A DNA stretch of 64,000 nt. Origin: Onthophagus taurus. Taxonomy: Eukaryota > Arthropoda > Insecta > Coleoptera > Scarabaeidae. The notes below the pieces were generated by a model. The model saw only the letters and a program-made list of their open reading frames with translations. It had not been told where the DNA came from and ran no database searches. A program made the translations under genes and the position numbers. The stretch is taken from the NCBI RefSeq assembly GCF_036711975.1, contig NC_091967.1, positions 24,676,001 to 24,740,000 on the forward strand, given 5' to 3'. Positions 56,051-64,000 of the stretch are shown here, one piece after another (positions within the stretch are counted from its first letter, which is position 1; the number at the start of each line of letters is the position of its first letter).

Positions 56051-57820
56051 TGATTTTTTCTGCGAAAATAGTATATTTAAATTCTTAAATAACTTTCAAA
56101 ACAAAAATAAAACATTTCAAGCAATTCAAGAATGTTATGTCAATCACACAATTATTGGACCATTTATTTATTTATTTAGCGATAAACTTTTTTCTTTATT
56201 TCAAAGTTTTAAAACAAAACTATTGTTTAAAAAAATTTACTTTAAAAAAATCGACTTCTATACCAAATGGATATAGAAGTAATTTAATTTAAATTTCCTT
56301 CAAAACATTTTTTTTGTGAATGTTGCAGTTTTAATTATAACCTAAATTAAATAAAATTGTTTAAGAATTGAATTATCCATCTTTATTACAACTAGAAGAA
56401 TTAGTTGCAGATCGTCTTTAACAATTTTCTGTTTTATTTTCTCAATTAAAACATAACACATGGCCAATGAAGGTACTAATAATAGATTTCGCAGAGATAA
56501 GAAAATGTAAAAAGACGTTACAGCTTTGAAATTATAGACTATTGTCTGTTAATACGATCACCTATAGATGGTAACCGATATAATCCGTCTACAAAGAGGA
56601 ACAATAGATCATAAAAAGTGGTGAGCTACAAGATCGTCTAGTTAATAACTTTTTACGGCCCAGAAACACTGCGGCACGTTTCTATGTTAACTAAATAGAA
56701 AATGTTTTACTAACATGAAATTATTAAAAACCGTGGGAGAGTTGACGGCATTGTTTCCTACTTAATTATGGATTTCGATTGATTCTTATTAAATTTTCTA
56801 TTGCAAGATTTAAAAAAAGGAGAAATCAATTAAAAGATGTTGTATAACTTGTTTATCCAAGAAATTCAATAGATCACTATAAGAGACGTAATCGATTTTT
56901 TTCTTTAAAATTAATTAACTTTACAATCTGCTAAATGTTGTTGTTGGTTGGTTTTCTTAGAAATTTCTCGATTTTACATTTACGTAAATATCTATATTTA
57001 GAGATTTGACGAAATCGGATTCGCTAGTGCGCATTATTTTGGATCATACCTACACGTAAGGTACTTGAACACCTACGTCATGATCCTACATCGTTCTGTT
57101 TCATTGCCATTCATGAACATTAAGATATAATACACATAAAAATATTATTTTAATAAATATAAAGGTTGACAACTTTTTAATTGTTAGCATAAAGTCATTT
57201 TTATTTCGACATGTTATGTAAAGTTAGACGTAATTTTATTTTACAACTTCTTAAACTTTAATTTTATAAATTAATAACTAATAATCTGATTATTTTGATT
57301 TTCGACTTTGACGTGAGCTTTTTTAACAGAAGAAAAAGAAATAGTCTTTGAAGATGGCCAAGGACCGAAACTAGTTAGACTTAAATTCTATATAAAATAA
57401 AAACCAGTTTAAAAGTACAAAATCAAACTCTAAATTATTTACCTACTTCAAAATTGACAGTAACACTGCTTAAAAATGAAGATCCAAGAAAAATGAGCTG
57501 ATTTAATAAAGACATCTCATTCAGGCTAAAGCTAAAGCTTTTTACGATATATAATGAAAGGTTAAAGTTAAATGTCAAAGTGATCATAAAGTAATGGCCA
57601 TTTAACGACAACAAAGTATTTTATAGTAGACAACTTTGCAATACACGAGATTGGAAGCAATGATATTAATATGTACACATATCATGAGAGAATGGCCAAA
57701 CGTGTCAAAATGATGTCACTTCCGTGATAATCCGTTCCAAATATGTTTTTTTCTGATGGCTGCCCAGGGCAAAACAAGAACTATGTATTTATTCTCTTTT
57801 CATATATCCTTGTGCATGTA
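56051..57820. other. unassigned AT-rich DNA
   Basis: No coding frame, family or repeat partner recognised on either strand. Confidence 0.3.
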
Positions 57821-58225
57821 CTAAAGTTGGCATCTAAAGTGACACACGTATATTTTATGAGGAGACATTCATACTTACCGTGTGATATCGACTTTAGTCT
57901 AATTTCGACTGCAAAAAAGTAATTCTGGACGTTTCAGAAGAATGGAATGAACTTATTCGGCAAGCAAGGACCAAACCATCTTCATTTGATGTCGTGAATG
58001 CTGGAATAGACTCCCAATGATTTCTAATTGATGAATGTTTTAAAGATTTATTTAAAAATCCGAAACCAACAATTTCCTTAAAACCAGGACGAATGTAACA
58101 AATATTTAAAGATTATCTTAGGGAAGTGCTAATAGGCCAAAATTATTATGGTCCTTGTACATACCATACCTGCAGGAAAAAAGGCTTCAGAAATAGCATT
58201 GATATTAGTGATGGCACGAATAGTG
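57821..58225 (+). pseudogene. remnant of a DUF7869-type transposon-associated protein
   Basis: In broken frames: RRHSYLPCDIDFSLI (compare the HSY-PCDRDF motif), EEWNELIRQARTKPSSFDVV, CFKDLFKNPKPTISLKPGR and QIFKDYLREVLIGQNYYGPC. The motif order is that of the C-terminal half of the large DUF7869 proteins that insects carry in many copies. The match is from recalled motif pattern only. Confidence 0.4.
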
Positions 58226-58410
58226 ATTTTGCGAATAGCCGGATACCGCATATTCGGCATCCCCTTCGGCCGGATATCCGGTTATCCGGCATATCTATCC
58301 GGCCCTTTGAATAAAAATGAAATTAATAAGAAAGCTGATAAGATATGTCAATTTATTTGGATCCAAAATACAAAATGAACTTTTTTGATGCCGATTTAAC
58401 TAACAAAGCA
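58226..58410 (+). pseudogene. hAT fragment with GCCGGATA cluster, left of satellite array
   Basis: 58232-58303 is dense in CCGGATA/TATCCGG words (for example GGCCGGATATCCGGTTATCC), resembling subterminal binding-site clusters of hAT elements. It is followed by SIYLDPKYKMNFFDADLTNK plus ATLK, the same hAT transposase piece as at 52.8 kb, again ending at the satellite. Confidence 0.7.
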
Positions 58411-60090
58411 ACTCTAAAAAGAGGATACTTTAATTAATAATTGGCGATATTTCCACAAGGGTCTTTCAAGAAATGAATTTTATAGCGAATTTTGAAAGTT
58501 ATCCATGAAAATTATTGCAACATCGAAAATTTTATCAAAACTTCAAATATTGTTTTCTCAAAAACTAAAAGCTATTTTTCAAAATGGGTTAGTTCATTGG
58601 AAAGAGGACACTTTTATTAACACTTTGGGAAATTTTCAACCTCATATTTCAAGAAATGGATATTATACGAATTTTTAAAACTTAATCGGTGAAAATTGCA
58701 AAATTCGAAGAAATTGTCGATCATTTCAAAAATGTATTTCTCAAGAATTAAAAGTGATTTTTCAAAACGGCTTGTTGTATTAAAAAGAGGATACTTTAAT
58801 TAATAATTGGTGATATTTCCACAAGGATCCTTTAAGAGATGAATTTTATAGTGAATTTTGAAAGTTATCTATGAAATTGCAACATCGAAAATTTTATCAA
58901 AACTTCAAATTTTGTTTTCTTATAAACTAAAAGATATTTTTCAAAGCGGGTTGGTTCATTGGAAAGAGAACACTTTTATTAACACTTTGAGAAATTTTCA
59001 ACCTCATATTTCAAGAAATGGATTTTATACGAATTTTTAAAACTGAATTGGCGAAAATTGTAAAATTTGAAAAATTTTTCGATTATTTCAAAAATTTATT
59101 TCTTAAGAACTTAAAGTGATTTTTCAAAACGGCTTTTTGCATAAAAAAGAGGATACTTTAATTAATAATTGGTGATATTTCCACAAGGATCCTTTAAGAG
59201 ATGAATTTTATAGTGAATTTTGAAAGTTATCTATGAAATTGCAACATCGAAAATTTTATCAAAACTTCAAATATTGTTTTCTCAAAAACTAAAAGTTATT
59301 TTTCAAAACGGGTTGGTTCATTGGAAAGAGAATACTTTTATTAACATTTTGGGAAATTTTCAACCTCATATTTCAAGAAATGGATTTTATACGAATTTTT
59401 AAAACTTAATCGGCGAAAATTGCAAAATTCGAAGAAATTGTCGATCATTTCAAAAATGTATTTCTCAAGGATTAAAAGTGATTTTTCACAACGGCTTTTT
59501 GCATTAAAAAGAGGATACTTTAATTAATAATTGCTGATATTTCCACAAGGATCTTTCAAGAAATTAATTTTATAGCGAAATTATCGATGAAAATAGCAAC
59601 ATCGCAAATTTTATCAAAACTTCAAATATTGTTTTCTCAAAAACTAAAAGTTATTTTTCAAAATGGGTTGGTTCATTGGAAAGAGGACACTTTTATTAAC
59701 ACTTTAGGAAATTTTCATACTCATATTCCAAGAAGTGGATTTTATACGAATTTTTAAAACATAATCGGCGAAAATTGCAAAATTCGAAAAAATTGTCGAT
59801 CATTTCAAAAATTTATTTCTCAAGAACTAAAAGTGATTTTTCAAAACGGCTTTTTGCATTAAAAAGAGGATACCTTAATTAATAATTGGCGATATTTCCA
59901 CAAGGATCCTTCAAGAAAGGAATTTTATAGCGAATTTTGCAAGTTATCGATGAAAATTGTAACATCGAAAATTTTATCAAAACTTCAATTATTGTTTTCT
60001 CAAAAACTAAAAGTTATTTTTCAAAACGGCTTGGTTCATTGGAAAGAGGACACTTTTATTAACACTTTGGGAAATTTTCAAACTCATATC
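58411..60090 (+). repeat. ~363-bp dimeric satellite array, about 4.5 copies
   Basis: Same unit as 52911-54929, with markers at about 58423, 58789, 59151, 59514 and 59869. It ends abruptly inside a unit. Confidence 0.95.
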
Positions 60091-60175
60091 CCTGCAGTGT
60101 CCAACGCCTAAAAGAGATACTAATTCCTGTGAATGGTGAAGTACTAAGTAATAGATTTTTAAGCTAGATTTTTGG
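60091..60175 (+). pseudogene. hAT transposase scrap, right of second array
   Basis: Matches 55128-55210 (AGTGTCCAACGCCTAAAAGA and onward). The intervening hAT sequence seen at 54930-55127 is missing here, so a deletion joins array to flank. Confidence 0.75.
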
Positions 60176-62050
60176 TAGCTATCTGATATCCGTTCCTCCA
60201 CTAGTATAGACCTTTAGGTTCTATATACTCTAATAGATAAGAATGGTATAGATAAAAATGCACTGCAGTAGTTGTATTGCATAAAAATTCTTGTCAATGA
60301 GTTTACTAGATACAAATTTAGATTTGAAAATGAATGCCAAACTTTTTAATGAATCTTAAATTACCATCAATTAATTAATTGTAGTGGTGCTCATTTTCTA
60401 GGATGATTATTGAGACAGAAGAGAATCAGAGAAAGTGATTGAAATTATTTGCATACTTAAAACATGTCTTTAATGTAAATACAGTTGTGTTACGTAGCTT
60501 TATATTATAATATATATATTTATACTTTTAATATTGTATTCATGATCAAAAGTATTAATTAAAAAGTAAGACCGTAATTATTCATCAACATCATGCTCAC
60601 AATAAAATATTATGATAATCTTACCTTAATATTACAAAAGCTCATGTTAATTCTATTATATAGAGATTTTCTTTGTTAATAAAATGATTGATTAAAAAAG
60701 AAATGAGTCATCGAAATGATGAAGAAAAGACTCAGAAATGGTCACAATTTTTGCAACCTCGTTCGTAAACAATTTATTCCACACCTAACTGTCACCTCGA
60801 CAACGATTATTTTTATGCTAATAATCAATCGGCAGCGTACGATTTTTTTTTATTCTTTGATTAATGAAAACTTACACAACGCACCGTGGATAACACCTCC
60901 GCGAAATTGAAAGTGGTCTCAACTAATTTGAGTAAGAAGTCGTTTCCGAAAACAGTAACGGTTTACTTTCGCTATTTGAAAAAGTTTTCGTTCTTTTTCT
61001 TGTAGTTTTTGGTACAAATCCTTGCGTAAAACAATTTTTGGTTACGTAAATTGTTTATTGAACAAAGAAATATTAAGTAATTTTAAATTTTATTGAGTAA
61101 TAAGATTCAAAATATTGTTTCTATTTTAGTTAATTAGTGGTTGTTATAATGTCAAAAATGTGTTGCGAAAGATTTTTAACTTTTATATTCGAATTATTTC
61201 CAGGTTTTTTACAAAATTTATTTACGTTTCTTTGAAATCTATTGAAAGAAATTCGCAATATAACGGTTGTGTTTTACAACGGCGAGTCTTTCGCAACGAT
61301 CTTCACAAAGCACAAAGAAACCGAACGAAAGAGAGGTAAAACGGTGGTGGCCTGTCCACGATTCGATCGTGAACGTTCGTTTTAACTGTTGCTGCTGCAA
61401 CACAACACGGTAAAGTGAATAGGTTGTTGTTGCTTGAAAATTAAAAAGTGCGAAAAGAACGAGAATAGAAAGTTGTCTGTGCCTTTTCACCCGGTCAAAG
61501 TACTCGGGTGTTATTATTCTAGGCTACAATCAACCAGATGAAGAACAGTTTTCTTTCATCTTTTCTTCCTTTCTCCCGATTTTTTTTTGTAGCAATCTTT
61601 TTGTTTACTGAAAGTTTTTTTTAATAAAATTAGGATTGATAATTATTCGTTTATAAAAAATGAATAAATAAAGAAGTAAATTTACGGATCAATTATTCGT
61701 TTTGCTCATTACGCAAAACAAACATTGTAGCAATTGGCAGTCGTTTCTACCTCCTTTCTATTTTCTATTTTCCGGTTTGGTTGTTTTGTGTTAAGTTCGC
61801 GTTGTGTGTGGTAATTCTTTATCGCGTATGTTCAATTCTCGACAGTAAATAAGTGTTAAATTATTGCTATAGATAAAGACATAATTGACAAATTCTTTAG
61901 ATATACATATATAAATTAATGCGACATTTGCATAACTTGTAACAACTTCCAGGGAAAGTCTATTTAATATTTTACATGACACGTTTTTTTAATACACCAG
62001 AATATAGTTTAAAATTGAAAACTTTAAAAATTTCTTTTTATAGATAGACA
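60176..62050. other. unassigned, possibly regulatory or 5' region of an unseen gene
   Basis: No transposon is recognised over nearly 1.9 kb, unusual for this window. Around 60900-61520 base composition is more balanced and includes GCTGCTGCAACACAAC-like repeats and T-rich tracts, as in insect first exons. No coding exon with good splice sites could be fixed. Confidence 0.3.
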
Positions 62051-62650
62051 AAATCAGTCTCTAATCAATGTTTGAACAAGTACATACTTAGCAAAACACT
62101 TCCAGGTTATGTGCAAAAACTTCTCGTGGAATTAAAGTCCTAAATTCTTAGTATTGAACCAATATGCCAAACTAATGTATCATATCATTCAACTGTAAAG
62201 TTTGCAGGAAAATCGAAAAAACATTAAATCAAAAACCAAAAGAAAGTCATTTTACCATCGACTTGTGACTGGTGATGAATAGTGTATATATTTTGAGAAT
62301 CCTAAGCGTAGAAGATCAAATATGTACGCTCTGTGTGTGATGGAATCAGCAGGGTGTGATCTATTATGAGCTGCTAAAACCTGGCAAAATCGTTAATATT
62401 AAATGCTACCGACAAGAAATTATCGATATGAATCGAGTTATGCGTGAAAAGCGGCCAAAATATAAAAAAAATCCAAAACAAAGTGATTTTCTTTCATGAT
62501 AATGCACCATCATACAGCAAAACTGATCAAAGAAACGATTGAAGCGTTTAATTGGGAAATATTTTCGCCCACGGCTTACAAACTAGACTTAGCTTCGTCC
62601 GATTACTACTTAACTACATCGATGGGATGCATTTGGATTTAGACAGTTCA
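62051..62650 (+). pseudogene. mariner transposase (DD34D type), decayed
   Basis: In broken frames: FLHRLVTGDE-CIYFENPKRR (first catalytic D, 62255-62305), QQGVIYYELLKPGKIVNIKC with YRQEIIDMNRVMREKRPKY, FLS-HDNAP-like text at 62500-62515, and KYFRPRL-N near 62560. These match mariner (cecropia/irritans-like) transposases in order. Numerous stops; no TIRs identified. Confidence 0.85.
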
Positions 62651-62909
62651 TAACAATTTATCTAACATTTAAGTTTTCTGCATTCTATGTCAAAGATTTT
62701 AATTTACATAGAAGAATTCTGACTTTTTGAGTTTCCATCAAGTCTTTTTGAATTTAGACAGTTGATACACGTTTATCCAGAAATTAAACAATTATGGTAA
62801 CATTTTGAAGTTGTTGCAAACCTTTGCAGAAAGTTATTTAATAACTAAAAGAATTAATACGGAAAATGCGACATTTTCACGAAACCCAACCAGTAATGAA
62901 AAATGTTAA
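62651..62909. other. short unassigned spacer
   Basis: Non-coding sequence between the mariner remnant and the last satellite array. Confidence 0.3.
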
Positions 62910-64000
62910 TGTTTAAAAAATCAAATATTGTTTTCTCAAAAACTAAAAGTTATTTTTCAGAACGGGTTGGTTCATTGGAAAGAGGACACTTTTATCAACA
63001 CTTTGGGAAATTTTCAAACTCATATTCCAAGAAATGGATTTTATAAGAAATTATTAAAACTTAATCGGCGAAAATTGCAAAATTCGAAAAAATTGTCGAT
63101 CATTTCAAAAATTTATTTCTCAAGAACTGAAAGTGATTTTTCAAAACGGCTTTTTGCATTAAAAAGGGGATACTTTAATTAATAATTAGTGATATTTCCA
63201 GAAGGATCCTTCAAGAAATTAATTTTATAGCGAAATTATCGATGAAAATTGCAACATCGAAAATTTTATCAAAACTTCAAATATTGTTTTCTCAAAAACT
63301 AAAAGTTATTTTTCAAAACCGGTTGGTTCATTGGAAAGAGGATACTTTTATAAACACTTCGGGAAATTTTCATACTCATATTCCAAGAACTGGAGTTTAT
63401 ACGAATTTTTAAAACTTAATCGGCGAAAATTGCAAAAATCGAAAAAATTGTCGATCATTTCAAAAATTTAGTTCTCAAGAACTGAAAGTGATTTTTCAAA
63501 ACGGCTTTTTGCATTAAAAAGGGGATACTTTAATTAATAATTAGTGATATTTCCATAAGGATCCTTCAAGAAATTAATTTTATAGAGAAATTATAGATGA
63601 AAATTGCAACATCGAAAATTTTATCAAAACTTCAAATATTGTTTTCTCAAAAACTAAAAGTTATTTTTCAAAACCGGTTGGTTCATTGGAAAGAGGATAC
63701 TTTTATTAACACTTCGGGAAATTTTCATACTCATATTCCAAGAACTGGATTTTATACGAATTTTTAAAACTTAATCGGCGATAATTGCAAAATTCGAAAA
63801 AATTCTCGATCATTTCAAAAAATTATTTCTCAAGAACTGAAAGTGATTTTTCGAAACGGCTTTTTGCATTAAAAAGAGGATGTTTTAATTAATAATTGGT
63901 GATATTTCCACAACGATTCTTCAAGAAATTAATTTTATAGCGAATTTTGAAGATTATCGATGAAAATTGCAATATCGAGAATTTTATCAAAACTTTAAAT
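62910..64000 (+). repeat. ~363-bp dimeric satellite array, three copies, running off the window
   Basis: Same unit as the arrays at 53 and 58 kb, with markers at about 63165, 63526 and 63880. Neighbouring units here share variants (GGGGATAC, AACCGGTTGG), suggesting local homogenisation. No hAT sequence flanks the left end. Confidence 0.95.

Noticed and set aside
61239..61490. Minus-strand 83-codon frame with an apparent signal peptide
   Set aside because: No splice context or family, Gln-repeat low complexity, and the composition fits a 5' untranslated region; support was too thin to list as a gene.

Overview
This is a stretch of AT-rich animal nuclear DNA, almost certainly from an insect and plausibly a beetle. 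The evidence is short GT-AG introns, two unmistakable metazoan housekeeping genes, and a dense, mostly dead load of insect-type transposable elements (Jockey-, RTE- and CR1-like LINEs, Penelope, Gypsy, piggyBac, mariner, Tigger, hAT, PIF/Harbinger, fold-back MITEs). There is no bacterial-style gene organisation.

Host genes. (1) RUVBL1/pontin lies on the minus strand in two coding exons (25519-25659 and 14041-15270), separated by a 10.2-kb intron packed with repeats; it encodes 456 aa. (2) ABCD3/PMP70, the peroxisomal half-transporter, lies on the plus strand in three exons (26455-26567, 26700-26939, 34029-35643); it encodes 655 aa and has a 7.1-kb second intron. The two genes are head to head across 795 bp, which probably holds a shared promoter. 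(3) A three-exon gene at 5814-6309 (+) encodes 125 aa resembling the CFAP144/FAM183 cilium proteins. (4) A three-exon gene at 6379-6696 (-) encodes a 58-aa peptide with a signal sequence; its stop is 69 bp from that of gene 3, tail to tail. (5) A 114-aa highly charged hypothetical protein lies at 47199-47543 (-). (6) A possible partial exon lies at the left edge (1-51, -).

Layout. 0-5.6 kb: LINE remnants, a dead piggyBac inside a long inverted repeat, and a 180-bp satellite. 5.8-6.7 kb: the two small genes. 8.6-12.9 kb: a Jockey-like LINE interrupted by a TTAA-flanked element that carries about eleven 174-bp tandem repeats. 14-25.7 kb: pontin, with an intron holding 1.17-kb duplicated blocks of palindromes and a TTAA-bounded nest (Penelope piece, two CAGGG fold-back elements, a nearly intact Tigger). 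25.7-35.6 kb: ABCD3, with an intron holding LINE pieces, inverted MITE halves, a hAT/satellite locus and a mariner with about 370-bp terminal repeats. 36.9-46.2 kb: a deleted Harbinger, several LINE pieces, a Gypsy protease remnant and a full-length but dead Gypsy LTR element. 48.3-52.7 kb: a Jockey gag/endonuclease split by a 3.4-kb TA-flanked element, itself split by an exact tandem trimer of a 580-bp hairpin-bearing unit. 52.8-64 kb: hAT fragments carrying arrays of a dimeric ~363-bp satellite, mariner remnants, and non-coding DNA.

The most unusual theme is tandem repeats travelling with transposons. A 174-bp array sits between piggyBac-type ends. A ~363-bp array joins hAT transposase sequence at the same place in three loci. 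A 580-bp trimer appears to have inserted as one block with an 11-bp target duplication. All calls come from reading the sequence alone; no database search was possible.
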